A DNA stretch of 42,493 bases, taken from NCBI GenBank assembly GCA_902520695.1, contig CABYOT010000012.1:1-42493 (forward strand), given 5' to 3'. The translations under genes were made by a program, and so were the position numbers. Positions 17,077 through 26,987 of the stretch are shown piece by piece. The notes beneath the pieces are model-generated. The model made no database searches, was not told the DNA's origin, and saw nothing but the letters and a program-made list of their open reading frames with translations. The stretch comes from an uncultured Pelagibacteraceae bacterium. GTDB taxonomy: Bacteria > Pseudomonadota > Alphaproteobacteria > Pelagibacterales > Pelagibacteraceae. The number at the start of each line of letters is the position of its first letter. Position 1 is the stretch's first letter.

Positions 17077-18969
17077 ATGAATTTTAGAAATCTAGCTATG
17101 TGGGCAGTTATAGTGATCTTGACAATAGGCCTATACAATATGTTCAAGAATCCACAAGGATCAGTTAATAAAAACAATAACATAATATTTTCAGAATTTT
17201 TAAAACAAGTAGACAATGGAAGAGTTGTTCAAGTAGAAATTCAAGGAAAAAATATCAAAGGTGTAATGTCTAACGGAGAAATATTTAATACTTATGCACC
17301 TGATGATCCAAATCTTATTCAAAAGTTAAGTGATAAAGGAGTTAGTATTTCAGCAAGTCCACTAGAAGAAAAAATGCCTTCATTATTTGGAGTACTTTTG
17401 TCTTGGTTTCCTATGCTACTTTTAATTGCTGTATGGATATTCTTCATGAGACAGATGCAAGGAGGTAAGGGTGGAGCAATGGGTTTTGGAAAGTCAAAAG
17501 CCAAAATGATGAACGAATTAAAAGGTAAGGTTACTTTCAATGATGTGGCTGGGGTTGAAGAAGCTAAAGAAGAAGTTGAAGAGGTAGTAGAATTTTTAAA
17601 AGATCCTAAAAAATTTAGTAGGTTAGGTGGAAAAATACCTCGTGGATGTCTCTTAGTTGGACCTCCAGGAACTGGTAAAACTTTATTAGCAAGAGCGATA
17701 GCAGGCGAAGCAGGTGTACCATTTTTCACAATTTCGGGTTCAGACTTTGTAGAAATGTTTGTTGGTGTTGGAGCTTCAAGAGTTCGAGATATGTTTGAGC
17801 AGGGTAAAAAACACTCACCATGCATAATATTCATCGATGAGATTGATGCTGTTGGAAGAAGTAGAGGCGCAGGTTTAGGTGGTGGTAATGATGAAAGAGA
17901 GCAAACGCTAAACCAACTACTTGTAGAAATGGACGGCTTCGATACGAATGAAGGTGTAATAATAATTGCGGCAACTAATAGACCTGATGTTCTCGATCCT
18001 GCTTTATTAAGACCAGGAAGATTTGATAGACAAGTAGTAGTTTCTAATCCTGACTTACTTGGAAGAGAAAAAATATTAAAAGTGCATGCTAAGAAAATAT
18101 CAATGGCACCAGATGTTAATTTAAGAACTATTGCAAGAGGAACTCCAGGGTTTTCTGGTGCTGATCTGGCAAATTTAGTAAACGAAGCTGCATTATTAGC
18201 AGCAAGAAAAAACAAAAGAATAGTTACCTATATGGAATTTGAAGAAGCAAAAGATAAAGTAATGATGGGATCTGAAAGAAGATCAATGGTAATGAGTGAG
18301 GAAGAGAAGAAATTAACAGCATATCATGAAGCTGGCCATGCTATTGTTACTATAAACGAAAAGGCAGCATATCCTATACATAAAGCAACAATAATTCCAA
18401 GAGGAAGAGCATTAGGAATGGTAATGCAACTTCCTGAGAGAGACGAGGTGTCTCAAACAAGAGAACAACTACATGCACAAATGGCTATAGCAATGGGAGG
18501 TAGAGTTGCTGAAGAAATTATATTTGGAGAGGACAAGGTTACTACAGGTGCAGCCAGTGATATAGAACAAGCAACAAAAAGAGCGAGAGCAATGGTGATG
18601 AGAGCAGGATTAAGTAAAGAGCTTGGACCAGTTGCCTACGGTGAAAATGAGGAAGAAGTTTTCTTAGGAAGATCTGTCGCAAGACAACAAAATATGTCTG
18701 AAGAAACTGCAAGAAAAGTAGATACTGAGATAAGAAAATTTGTTGACCAAGGTTATGATAGAGCAAAAAAAGTTTTGACTGATAAAATTGATGATTTACA
18801 TAAATTAGCTAAAGCTCTACTTACTTATGAAACATTGACAGGTCAGGAAATCGAAGACATAGTAACTAAAAATTTATATCCAAAAAATAAAGAAGATTTA
18901 AAAGTAGAGGATGATGAACAAAGTTCTGCTTTAGGTTCAATGGGATTGAAACCAAAGATTGTTCATTAA
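17077..18969 (+). CDS. ftsH: ATP-dependent zinc metalloprotease FtsH
   Basis: Membrane-anchored AAA+ protease that degrades misfolded membrane proteins and, in E. coli, the sigma factor RpoH. The 630-aa protein has membrane helices at about residues 7-23 and 104-124 flanking a periplasmic domain, Walker A GPPGTGKT (195-202), Walker [12 protein letters not shown], the SRH region [21 protein letters not shown], and the zinc site HEAGH (417-421). It follows tilS by 67 bases and precedes folP, a widely conserved order. RpoH, its likely substrate, is encoded at 23459-24349. Confidence 0.97.
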   Translation: MNFRNLAMWAVIVILTIGLYNMFKNPQGSVNKNNNIIFSEFLKQVDNGRVVQVEIQGKNIKGVMSNGEIFNTYAPDDPNLIQKLSDKGVSISASPLEEKMPSLFGVLLSWFPMLLLIAVWIFFMRQMQGGKGGAMGFGKSKAKMMNELKGKVTFNDVAGVEEAKEEVEEVVEFLKDPKKFSRLGGKIPRGCLLVGPPGTGKTLLARAIAGEAGVPFFTISGSDFVEMFVGVGASRVRDMFEQGKKHSPCIIFIDEIDAVGRSRGAGLGGGNDEREQTLNQLLVEMDGFDTNEGVIIIAATNRPDVLDPALLRPGRFDRQVVVSNPDLLGREKILKVHAKKISMAPDVNLRTIARGTPGFSGADLANLVNEAALLAARKNKRIVTYMEFEEAKDKVMMGSERRSMVMSEEEKKLTAYHEAGHAIVTINEKAAYPIHKATIIPRGRALGMVMQLPERDEVSQTREQLHAQMAIAMGGRVAEEIIFGEDKVTTGAASDIEQATKRARAMVMRAGLSKELGPVAYGENEEEVFLGRSVARQQNMSEETARKVDTEIRKFVDQGYDRAKKVLTDKIDDLHKLAKALLTYETLTGQEIEDIVTKNLYPKNKEDLKVEDDEQSSALGSMGLKPKIVH

Positions 18970-18975
18970 AAATTA

Positions 18976-20031
18976 ATGCAAAAATATTACACTAGAGCGT
19001 GTAATTTTTATTATAATAAAATATCCAGAGACAAAGTTAAAAAAAAGATTTCACTACCATTTAGTGGTAATAAATCATTTTCATTTGATACTATTGAAAT
19101 CATTACCAGAGCTAACAAAAAAAAAATAAATATTAAAAGTATTAAAAATCTTCCTTCAAAAATTAAAAAAAAAGTTTTAATTGATATAAATAACATATCA
19201 AAACCTAAAAAAATTCCTAAATTAAAATTTGATAATTTACCAATATTTATGGGTGTTTTAAATATTACTCCAGATAGTTTTTCTGATGGTGGAAAATTCA
19301 ATGAAAAAAGTTCCGCAAAAAAACAGATTAATAAATTAATTGTCGATGGGGCAAAAATAATTGATGTAGGTGGTGAATCTACAAGACCAGGCTCTAAAGA
19401 AATTCCTAAAACAAAAGAGTGGCTGAGAATAAATAAAGTTATGAGTTATTTAAAATCTAAAAAATTTTTTGTTTCTTTAGATACTAGAAAAAGTTTTGTG
19501 ATGAAAAAAGCTTTAAAATATAAACTAGACTTAATTAATGATGTGTCTGGCCTTAGTTATGACAAGGAGACAATTAATTTTTTAAAAAAAACAAAATTAC
19601 CATTCGTTATAAATCATATAAAAGGTAACACAGAAACAATGCAAAAAAATCCGAGGTATAATAATGTTTTGTTGGATATATATGATTATTTTGAAAATAA
19701 GCTGAGATTAATAAGAAAAAGTGGAATTAAACATAATCACATTATCTTAGATCCTGGAGTAGGATTTGGTAAAAATATGAAACATAATATTACCCTAATA
19801 AATAATGTTTCTATTTTTCATTCTTTTGGATTACCAGTAATGTTGGGAATTTCCAGAAAGAGATTTATTAAAGATATATCTGGAAGTAATGATAGTAAAG
19901 AAAGAATAGGTGGGACTGTGTCCTCAGGTATTTTTAGCATGTTACAAGGAGTGCAAATACTCAGGGTTCATGATGTTAATGAAGTTAACCAAGGAATAAA
20001 AGTTTTTAAAAAACTCAATTTTAATAAATGA
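18976..20031 (+). CDS. folP: dihydropteroate synthase with N-terminal extension
   Basis: Condenses p-aminobenzoate with dihydropterin diphosphate in folate synthesis. The catalytic barrel begins at MGVLNITPDSFSDGG (about residue 91) and continues with DVGGESTRPGS, SLDTRKS, INDVSG, ILDPGVGFGK and GISRKRFI. Before it lie about 90 residues rich in Lys, Ile and Asn, whereas E. coli FolP has about 20. The extension shows no membrane segment and resembles no catalytic domain I recognise. Starts 6 bases after ftsH; its stop overlaps glmM as ATGA. Confidence 0.93.
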   Translation: MQKYYTRACNFYYNKISRDKVKKKISLPFSGNKSFSFDTIEIITRANKKKINIKSIKNLPSKIKKKVLIDINNISKPKKIPKLKFDNLPIFMGVLNITPDSFSDGGKFNEKSSAKKQINKLIVDGAKIIDVGGESTRPGSKEIPKTKEWLRINKVMSYLKSKKFFVSLDTRKSFVMKKALKYKLDLINDVSGLSYDKETINFLKKTKLPFVINHIKGNTETMQKNPRYNNVLLDIYDYFENKLRLIRKSGIKHNHIILDPGVGFGKNMKHNITLINNVSIFHSFGLPVMLGISRKRFIKDISGSNDSKERIGGTVSSGIFSMLQGVQILRVHDVNEVNQGIKVFKKLNFNK

Positions 20032-21359
20032 TAAAAAAATATTTTGGAACAGATGGAATAAGAGGAAAGGTAAATGGAGATAAAATAAATGGTGACATGT
20101 TTTTTAAGTTTGGCTTAGCTGTTGGCACATATTTTAATAATAAAAAAAAAACTAAACAGATAGCAATAATTGCAAAAGATACTAGGTTATCAGGATATGC
20201 ACTAGAACCAGCATTAGTATCTGGTTTAACATCAGCTGGAATGCACGTTTTCACTTTTGGTCCATTACCGACAAATGGTCTTGCAATGCTTACAAAAAAA
20301 ATGAGAGCTAATATGGGAATCATGATCACTGCATCTCATAATCCTTTTTATGATAATGGTTTAAAATTATTTGGACCAAATGGTTTAAAATTGTCTGATA
20401 AAATAGAAAAAAAAATTGAAAAACTTATTGACTCAAAAATATCAAAAAAATTATCAAAACCTGAAATATTAGGTAGGGTTAAAAGATTAGAAAATAGCAT
20501 AGATAAATATATCGAAATTTTAAAATCAAATTTTCCTAAACAATTTAATCTAAGAGGATTAAGAATTACAATAGATTGTGCTAATGGAGCAGCATATAAA
20601 GTAGGACCTCAATTGTTTAGATCATTAGGCGCCACAGTTCATGAAATTGGAACCACGCCAAATGGATTTAATATAAATAAAAAATGTGGTTCAACATTTC
20701 CAAATAAAATTAAATATCATACAAAAAAAAATAAATCCCATATCGGAGTTTCTTTAGACGGTGATGCAGATAGAATTATTATTTGCGATGAAAAGGGCAA
20801 TATTATTGATGGAGATAAAATAATTGCTATGTTAGCAACAAGATGGAAAAGAAAAAAAATTTTAAAAGGTGGTGTTGTAGGTACCTTAATGTCAAACTAT
20901 GGATTGCAAAAATATTTTTCTAAAAATAAGATAAAGTTTTTAAGATCTAAGGTTGGTGATAGATACGTAAAAGAAGCAATGCAAAAAAGTAAATTTAATT
21001 TAGGAGGAGAGCAATCTGGTCATATTATCTTGGGAAAATTTGCGACTACAGGTGATGGATTATTAGTTGCATTAGAAATTCTATTTTCTATGAGAAAAGG
21101 CAAAAAGGCGAGTGAAATGTTTGAAAATTTTACACCTACTCCCCAATTGTTAGAAAATGTTGAAGTAAAAGATAAATCAATAATTAATAATCTTAAGTGC
21201 AAAAATGCAATTAAAAAAGCAAACAGTTTAATAAAAGGAAAAGGCAGAATGTTAATAAGAAAATCTGGAACAGAACCAGTAGTGAGAATAATGTGTGAAA
21301 CTGAAGATAAAACTATGCTTTCAAAATGTGTTAATATTGTAAAAAAATCAATTACCTAA
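20028..21359 (+). CDS. glmM: phosphoglucosamine mutase
   Basis: Interconverts glucosamine 6-phosphate and glucosamine 1-phosphate for peptidoglycan and LPS precursors. At 443 aa it shows the N-terminal YFGTDGIRG, the phospho-serine loop ITASHNPFYDNG (serine near 103), the metal loop SLDGDADR, the sugar-specificity loop GGEQSGH, and the C-terminal phosphate-binding RKSGTEPVVRIM. Translationally coupled to folP (ATGA). The ftsH-folP-glmM order is conserved in proteobacteria. Confidence 0.97.
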   Translation: MIKKYFGTDGIRGKVNGDKINGDMFFKFGLAVGTYFNNKKKTKQIAIIAKDTRLSGYALEPALVSGLTSAGMHVFTFGPLPTNGLAMLTKKMRANMGIMITASHNPFYDNGLKLFGPNGLKLSDKIEKKIEKLIDSKISKKLSKPEILGRVKRLENSIDKYIEILKSNFPKQFNLRGLRITIDCANGAAYKVGPQLFRSLGATVHEIGTTPNGFNINKKCGSTFPNKIKYHTKKNKSHIGVSLDGDADRIIICDEKGNIIDGDKIIAMLATRWKRKKILKGGVVGTLMSNYGLQKYFSKNKIKFLRSKVGDRYVKEAMQKSKFNLGGEQSGHIILGKFATTGDGLLVALEILFSMRKGKKASEMFENFTPTPQLLENVEVKDKSIINNLKCKNAIKKANSLIKGKGRMLIRKSGTEPVVRIMCETEDKTMLSKCVNIVKKSIT

Positions 21360-21360
21360 C

Positions 21361-22173
21361 TTGAAAATAAAATCTAAAATTTTAATTATTGCTGGCTCAG
21401 ATTCTTCTGGAGGCGCAGGCATACAAGCAGACATTAAAACTATTACATCACTTGGTTCATATGCCATGACTGCTATAACTGCCATAACATCTCAAAATAC
21501 AACAGGTGTTAAATCAATAATTCCAGTTAATAGTGAAGAAATTTCAAATCAAATTGAATTTACAGCAAAAGATATAAAACCAGACGCAGTTAAAATAGGA
21601 ATGCTTCATTCAAACGAAGTTATCAATTCAGTAATAAAATCATTAAAAAAGATAAACGCAAAAAAGATAATATTAGACCCCGTGATGATGTCAAAGGGTG
21701 GAAAAAAATTAATTAATGACTCGGCTATTAAAATTTTAAAAAATAAACTTTTATCCAAAGCAGATTTAATTACACCAAACATACCTGAAGCTGAAGTTTT
21801 AACCAATTCAAAAATATCAACTATCCAGGATGTAATTTTAGCAGGAAATAATCTAATAAAATTAGGTGCAAAAAATGTCCTTATTAAAGGAGGTCATTTA
21901 AATTATAAAAATATTCAAGACGTATTTATTAATAAAAAAGAAATCACAATCTTTAAAAATAAGAAAATAAATACAAAAAATAGCCACGGAACTGGTTGCA
22001 CTCTTTCTAGCGCTATAACTACATACTTTTCATGTGGAAAAACTTTAAAGAAATCTTGTGAAATGGCAATTAAATATGTAAATCATTCATTAAGAACACA
22101 ACCAAATCTGGGGAAAGGCCAAGGTCCTGTAAACCATTTAAATAGTATACAAATTAAAAAAAATTTTAGATGA
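21361..22173 (+). CDS. thiD: hydroxymethylpyrimidine (phosphate) kinase
   Basis: Phosphorylates HMP to HMP-P and HMP diphosphate for thiamine synthesis. Ribokinase-fold protein of 270 aa: [16 protein letters not shown] at the N-terminus binds substrate, [13 protein letters not shown] follows mid-protein, and [16 protein letters not shown] near residue 212 is the ATP anion hole with catalytic residues. Starts with TTG at 21361, 1 base after the glmM stop, and overlaps purA as ATGA. Related pyridoxal kinases lack this exact pattern, so ThiD is favoured. With thiE in the window, salvage of an exogenous pyrimidine precursor is plausible. Confidence 0.92.
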   Translation: MKIKSKILIIAGSDSSGGAGIQADIKTITSLGSYAMTAITAITSQNTTGVKSIIPVNSEEISNQIEFTAKDIKPDAVKIGMLHSNEVINSVIKSLKKINAKKIILDPVMMSKGGKKLINDSAIKILKNKLLSKADLITPNIPEAEVLTNSKISTIQDVILAGNNLIKLGAKNVLIKGGHLNYKNIQDVFINKKEITIFKNKKINTKNSHGTGCTLSSAITTYFSCGKTLKKSCEMAIKYVNHSLRTQPNLGKGQGPVNHLNSIQIKKNFR

Positions 22174-23462
22174 AAAATGTAGTTGTAGTCGGTTCACAGT
22201 GGGGAGATGAAGGAAAAGGTAAAATTGTTGATTGGTTATCAAGTGAAGCTGACGTAATTGTAAGATTTCAAGGCGGGCATAATGCTGGCCACACTCTTGT
22301 TATAGATAGTATAGTTTACAAATTAAGACTGCTACCATCAGGAATAGTTAGAAAAAATAAAATATCAATTATTGGAAATGGTGTAGTGGTTGATCCATGG
22401 GCATTTTTAGATGAGATTGATGAAATTAAATCTAAAGGCATAGAAGTTAATCCTAATAATTTAATTTTATCTGAAGCAGCCACCCTTATCTTGCCATTTC
22501 ATAAAGAAATGGATGAGATTAGAGAAGATGCAGCAGGAAAATCAAAAATAGGAACTACAAGAAGAGGAATAGGGCCAGCCTATGAAGATAAGATTGGCAG
22601 AAGATCAATAAGAGTAATGGATCTTGCATCAGAAAATAATTTGGATAAAAGATTAGAAGTTGTATTAAGTCATCATAATGCCATAAGAAAAGGTCTAGGA
22701 AAAACTGAATTTAAAAAAGAACAATTAAAAAAAAATCTTTTAAATATTGCACCACAAATACTTAAATTTTCACAGCCAGTATGGAAAAAAATAGATGAAT
22801 TTAAATCTCAAAAAAAAAAAATATTATTTGAAGGCGCTCAAGGAGTTCTTTTAGACGTTGACCATGGGACTTATCCATTTGTGACTTCATCTAATACTGT
22901 TGCTTCATCTGCGGCGACCGGCTCAGGCTGTGGTATAAATTCCATTAACTATGTTTTAGGTATTACAAAAGCATACACTACAAGGGTTGGAGAGGGCCCT
23001 TTTCCAACAGAGCTAACAGATGAGATAGGTGACTTACTTGGAACAAAAGGAAAAGAATTTGGAACTGTCACAAGTCGAAAAAGAAGATGTGGCTGGTTTG
23101 ACGGAGTGCTGGTTAGGCAAACTTTAAAAATTTCGGGAATTGATGGAATTGCCTTAACTAAACTAGATGTGCTAGACGAACTAGATGAAATTAAAATGTG
23201 TATTGCTTATGAGATAAATGGTAAAAAATATGATTACCTTCCAGCTTCAGTTGATGACCAATTTATGGCTGAACCAATATATAAATCCTTCAAAGGTTGG
23301 AAATCTTCAACAGTAGGTATAAAAAAATTTGAAGAATTACCTGAAAACGCAAAAAATTATATAAAAGAAATAGAAAAGTTTATAGAGACCAGAATTTCAA
23401 GTATTTCCACTAGTCCAGAGAGAAATGATACAATCTTAATTCAAGATCCTTTTGATCTTTAA
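22170..23462 (+). CDS. purA: adenylosuccinate synthetase
   Basis: GTP-dependent first step from IMP to AMP. The 430-aa protein starts [20 protein letters not shown], the family P-loop with catalytic Asp, then [47 protein letters not shown] and the base-recognition [11 protein letters not shown]. The start overlaps the thiD stop (ATGA). Its TAA stop overlaps the convergent rpoH stop in the palindrome TTAA (23459-23462), leaving no room for a terminator. Confidence 0.97.
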   Translation: MKNVVVVGSQWGDEGKGKIVDWLSSEADVIVRFQGGHNAGHTLVIDSIVYKLRLLPSGIVRKNKISIIGNGVVVDPWAFLDEIDEIKSKGIEVNPNNLILSEAATLILPFHKEMDEIREDAAGKSKIGTTRRGIGPAYEDKIGRRSIRVMDLASENNLDKRLEVVLSHHNAIRKGLGKTEFKKEQLKKNLLNIAPQILKFSQPVWKKIDEFKSQKKKILFEGAQGVLLDVDHGTYPFVTSSNTVASSAATGSGCGINSINYVLGITKAYTTRVGEGPFPTELTDEIGDLLGTKGKEFGTVTSRKRRCGWFDGVLVRQTLKISGIDGIALTKLDVLDELDEIKMCIAYEINGKKYDYLPASVDDQFMAEPIYKSFKGWKSSTVGIKKFEELPENAKNYIKEIEKFIETRISSISTSPERNDTILIQDPFDL

Positions 23463-24349
23463 TTTGCAGGCAATAAGTTTTTTGATTTAGCAGAGTTAAG
23501 CATGTGCTTTTGAAGCTTTTCAAAAGCTTTATTTTCTATTTGTCTTACTCTTTCTCTACTTATCTTATACTTTTTACTAAGTTCATCTAAAGTTATAGGT
23601 TCATCAGTTAATCTTCTTGAGTATAAAATCTTTTTTTCTCTTTCATTTAAAATTTTAATTGAATCTTGTAGTAAATCTTTTCTTTGTTCCATTTCATCGC
23701 TTTGAGCAATTTTTAATTCGTGATCCATTTCATTATCAACTACCCAGTCTTGCCACTCATCACCATCTTCACCTATTGGAGCATTTAAAGATTGTTCTTT
23801 TCCTGAAAGTCTTCTATTCATTGAAACAACTTCATTTTCACTTACCGAAAGTCTCTTAGCAATGTCTTGAACATGTTCTTTTCTTAGATCACCCTCTGAC
23901 CGAGGAGCTATTTGATTTTTTATTTTTTTTAGATTAAAAAAAAGTTTTTTCTGTGCTGTCGTTGTTCCTATTTTTACTAAACTCCATGACCTTAATATAT
24001 ATTCTTGTATTGAAGCTTTGATCCACCACATTGCATACGTTGCAAGTCTAAAACCTTTTTCTGGCTCAAATTTTTTTACTGCCTGCATTAGTCCCACATT
24101 ACCTTCAGATATCATCTCGTTAAGAGGTAAACCATAACCTTTGTAACCCATTGCTATCTTTGCAACTAGTCTCAAATGGCTAGTTACAAGTTTTTCTGCT
24201 GATTTAACATTTCCAGTTGATTGCCAGTTTTTAGCTAACATATACTCTTCTTCAGCTGCAAGCATTGGAAATTTCTTAATCTGTGCAAGATAAGCAGCTA
24301 ATCCACCTTCATTTGATAGTGCTGGTAAGTTGTAAGTATTTTTATCCAT
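23459..24349 (-). CDS. rpoH: RNA polymerase sigma-32 (heat-shock) factor
   Basis: Alternative sigma factor of 296 aa. Region 2 is seen in [37 protein letters not shown] and [22 protein letters not shown]; the RpoH box ([10 protein letters not shown]) that distinguishes it from sigma-70 lies near residue 132; region 4 is the helix-turn-helix [21 protein letters not shown]. Candidate targets in this window include ftsH. Located 46 bases after rluD on the same strand and convergent with purA. The 5' region is too short for a long thermosensor leader unless transcription starts inside rluD. Confidence 0.94.
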   Translation of the reverse strand: MDKNTYNLPALSNEGGLAAYLAQIKKFPMLAAEEEYMLAKNWQSTGNVKSAEKLVTSHLRLVAKIAMGYKGYGLPLNEMISEGNVGLMQAVKKFEPEKGFRLATYAMWWIKASIQEYILRSWSLVKIGTTTAQKKLFFNLKKIKNQIAPRSEGDLRKEHVQDIAKRLSVSENEVVSMNRRLSGKEQSLNAPIGEDGDEWQDWVVDNEMDHELKIAQSDEMEQRKDLLQDSIKILNEREKKILYSRRLTDEPITLDELSKKYKISRERVRQIENKAFEKLQKHMLNSAKSKNLLPAN

Positions 24350-24395
24350 ACTGGATATTTATTTAATAAATAATTAAATTTTTACAATGCTTTTA

Positions 24396-25373
24396 TTACT
24401 TGATATTTCTTAGTTTTTTTAAAATCTGTTCTAAATCTGTTGGTAATTTTGATGTAAATTCAAGTCTTACATTACTCTTTGGGTGATTAAAGCCAATAGT
24501 CCTTGCATGTAAAAATTGTCTATTAAGTGCAATTATACCCTTCTCAAGCTCACTATCTATATTAACGAATTTTTTAAATTTTTTTTTGTATTTCTTGTCA
24601 CCCAAAATATTATTACCTTTGTAAGACAAATGAACTCTTATTTGATGTGTTCTACCTGTTTCCAATTTACATTCAATAAGACTAAATGTTGGAATTTTCT
24701 CATTCTCAAATATTTCTAGAGTTTTATAATTTGTTATAGCGCTTTTGCCTTTCTTTGTTGAAGCTTCCATCATTTGTCTGTTTCTTGAACTTCGTGTAAT
24801 AAACGTTTCAATTTTTCCATTTTGAGGTCTGATTTTACCCCAGACTAAAGCTTGGTAAACTCTTGCAATAGAATGATCTGAAAATTGCTTTGATAAATTC
24901 TCGTGCGATAAATTATTTTTGGCAATAACTATTAATCCAGATGTATCTTTATCTATTCTGTGAACAATTCCAGGTCTTAGTTCGTTTCCAATATTTGATA
25001 AATTTTTACTATCATAATTTATCAATGCATTTACAATCGTATTATTATAATTTCCTGGCCCAGGATGCATGGAAATTCCAGCAGATTTATTAATAACTAT
25101 TAAATCATTATCTTCGTAAACAATATCAAGAAGATATTTAAATGGTTCAAGTGTCTCTCTTTTTTTCTCTGAAATCTCGAAATAAATTTCGTCATTTAAT
25201 TTAATTTTCTTTGCAGGATCTTTAACAACAATATTATTAATTTTTAATTTACTATCTAAAATTAAACTTTTTACTCTTGATCTACTTAATTTATAATCCT
25301 GGTTGGATAATAAAATATCTATTCTTAAATTATTTTCTTTATTTTTGACTTTTATATTTATAATACTTTTCAT
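24396..25373 (-). CDS. rluD: ribosomal large subunit pseudouridine synthase, RluD family
   Basis: Makes pseudouridines in 23S rRNA helix 69 if a true RluD. An S4-like RNA-binding domain lies at about residues 10-75 (LRIDILLSNQDYKLSRSRVKSLI) and the catalytic domain carries IVHRIDKDTSGLIVIAK (active-site Asp) and LETGRTHQIRVHL. I chose the ATG at 25373 (325 aa): the open frame extends to an ATG at 25409, but that start would lie within the tRNA-Arg gene on the other strand and add a non-conserved leader. RluC-type specificity is possible; RluD is the best match by length and S4 domain. Confidence 0.85.
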   Translation of the reverse strand: MKSIINIKVKNKENNLRIDILLSNQDYKLSRSRVKSLILDSKLKINNIVVKDPAKKIKLNDEIYFEISEKKRETLEPFKYLLDIVYEDNDLIVINKSAGISMHPGPGNYNNTIVNALINYDSKNLSNIGNELRPGIVHRIDKDTSGLIVIAKNNLSHENLSKQFSDHSIARVYQALVWGKIRPQNGKIETFITRSSRNRQMMEASTKKGKSAITNYKTLEIFENEKIPTFSLIECKLETGRTHQIRVHLSYKGNNILGDKKYKKKFKKFVNIDSELEKGIIALNRQFLHARTIGFNHPKSNVRLEFTSKLPTDLEQILKKLRNIK

Positions 25374-25394
25374 ATTGATATAAATATACAATAT

Positions 25395-25471
25395 GCGCTT
25401 GTAGCTCAACTGGATAGAGCACCAGATTTCGGCTCTGGAGGTTCAGGGTTCGACTCCTTGCGGGCGCACCA
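25395..25471 (+). tRNA. tRNA-Arg, anticodon UCG
   Basis: 77 bases with encoded CCA. Acceptor stem GCGCTTG/CGGGCGC with two G-U pairs, D arm GCTC...GAGC, anticodon stem CCAGA/TCTGG around loop TTTCGGC (anticodon TCG), T arm CAGGG-TTCGACT-CCTTG, and 3' ACCA. Reads CGA and other CGN codons. Its last base directly abuts the stop codon of the convergent ABC permease gene, with no spacer for a terminator. Its 5' end is 21 bases from the divergent rluD start. Confidence 0.96.
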
Positions 25472-26263
25472 TTATTCACCCATGTTAATTAAAGTACCCT
25501 TATTTTTTGCTGCATTGAAAGAATAATAAAACAAAACTATTGAAAGAGAAAAATAAAAGGCGTTCCACATAAGAGCATAGTAAACACTTTCAATATTAAC
25601 TGTTTGATTAATCAAAATATTTCTAGCTTCTTCAAATATGTAAACTAATGGAAGCACATATGCAATTTTTTGGAATATTTCTGGAAGAGTTTCTATTGGG
25701 TAATAAATACATCCAAAGGGTGCAAGTAAAAACATTGTTGACCATGCTATATTTTCAAATGATGGACCAAATCTGAGCAAACCAGAAGAAACTAAAATAC
25801 CAAGTGTAATTCCAAAAATATAAAGACTTAAAAAAAGAATAAATAAAAATATTCCTAAATCTAAAATTGAAATTCCAAACAGCGGGGAAGTTAGCAAGAT
25901 TGCTGGAACCAGGCCAATAAGAGACCTAATTAATGCAGTTATAACTAGTGAAGTTAAAATCTCGGCAATTCTCATCGGCGCTATGAAAAGATTAGTGAAA
26001 TTTCTACTCCAAATTTCTTCTAAAAAAAGCATATTGAAACCAATACTTGTTCTAAACAAAAAATCATAAAGAATTGCACAGGTAAGAATTACTCCAACTG
26101 CATTATTGTAATAAGTTGTATGCGTAGCAAAAAAATTAGATATAAATCCCCATAATGTAATTTGAATAGATGGCCAGTAAATTAAATCTAATATTCTAGG
26201 AAATGATCTAGTGATTAGATAAAAATGCCTTAAAAATAAACCATATATTCTAGTTAAACTCAC
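25472..26263 (-). CDS. ABC-2 type transporter permease
   Basis: Integral membrane half of an ABC-2 export system, 263 aa, starting at GTG 26263. Six hydrophobic segments are visible, including WGFISNFFA, NAVGVILTCAILYDFLF, ILTSLVITALIRSLIGLVPAILL, LGIFLFILFLSLYIFGITLGILV, WSTMFLLAPFGCIYYPIETLP and ALMWNAFYFSLSIVLFYY. Architecture matches the NodJ/DrrB/CcmB-like ABC-2 group; substrates in that group range from polysaccharides to drugs, and nothing here identifies the cargo. Overlaps the ATPase gene by 14 bases. Its stop codon abuts tRNA-Arg. Confidence 0.85.
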   Translation of the reverse strand: MSLTRIYGLFLRHFYLITRSFPRILDLIYWPSIQITLWGFISNFFATHTTYYNNAVGVILTCAILYDFLFRTSIGFNMLFLEEIWSRNFTNLFIAPMRIAEILTSLVITALIRSLIGLVPAILLTSPLFGISILDLGIFLFILFLSLYIFGITLGILVSSGLLRFGPSFENIAWSTMFLLAPFGCIYYPIETLPEIFQKIAYVLPLVYIFEEARNILINQTVNIESVYYALMWNAFYFSLSIVLFYYSFNAAKNKGTLINMGE

Positions 26264-26987
26264 TTTTACTCCTTGATAGTTTTAAGAAAACTTCTTCTAA
26301 ATTTGTTCTTCCATGTTTTGCGATTAAATCTTCAGGTTTGCCTTGGTCTATGATTTCTCCATTTTTCATCATTAATACAGATTTACATAAACGTGTGACT
26401 TCATTCATATTATGAGAAGCTAAAAGTATCGAAATTTTTTTTTCTTTTTTATAATCTTCTAAAAATGTTCTTACAAAATCCCCTACTTCTGGGTCTAAAG
26501 AAGCTGTTGGTTCATCAAGTAGCAGAACTTTTGGTTCATTAACTAGGGCCTTGGCTAAACTTACTCTATTTTTTTGACCTGATGAAAGTTCCCCAGTAAT
26601 GCTGTTTAATAATTCACCTATTCTTAGCTTTTCCGACAAATACTCAATTCGTTCCTTAATGTTTTGAACTTTATAAAGTTTAGAATAAACATATAAATTT
26701 TGTTTCACTGTAAGTTTTTTAGGAAGTTCAATATACGGGGATATAAAATTAATTATTTCTAGAATTTGAATTCTATTTTCTTCAAGTTTAAGATTATTGA
26801 TAAATATTTGACCACTTGTGGGTTTTAGCAAGCCTAGCAACATTCCAATAGTTGTTGTTTTTCCAGACCCATTAGGACCAAGCAAACCTAAAATTTCATC
26901 CTCCTCAACATTAAATGATATTCCTTTTACAGCTTCTTTTTTTCCATAATTTTTTTTTATGTTTTGAACTTCAATTAAATTTTTCAT
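26250..26987 (-). CDS. ABC transporter ATP-binding protein (ABC-2 exporter)
   Basis: A 245-aa nucleotide-binding subunit. Walker A is GLLGPNGSGKTTTIG (about residues 34-48), the signature is ELSSGQKNRVSLAKAL, Walker B is VLLLDEPTASLDPE, and the H-loop is LLASHNMNEV. It resembles the CcmA/DrrA/NodI group that pairs with ABC-2 permeases. It overlaps the permease gene by 14 bases, so the two form one exporter. The ATG overlaps the sua5 stop as ATGA. Cargo unknown. Confidence 0.9.
   Translation of the reverse strand: MKNLIEVQNIKKNYGKKEAVKGISFNVEEDEILGLLGPNGSGKTTTIGMLLGLLKPTSGQIFINNLKLEENRIQILEIINFISPYIELPKKLTVKQNLYVYSKLYKVQNIKERIEYLSEKLRIGELLNSITGELSSGQKNRVSLAKALVNEPKVLLLDEPTASLDPEVGDFVRTFLEDYKKEKKISILLASHNMNEVTRLCKSVLMMKNGEIIDQGKPEDLIAKHGRTNLEEVFLKLSRSKSEFN

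Noticed and set aside
17319..18215. 298-codon open frame antisense to ftsH
   Set aside because: Shadow of the strongly conserved ftsH frame; the Ser/Pro/Leu-rich translation has no recognisable domain and no start signal.
24350..24395. AT-rich near-palindromes before rpoH, considered as a regulatory site or RNA thermosensor
   Set aside because: The repeats are imperfect and made only of A and T, and no stable structure covering the rpoH start is evident.
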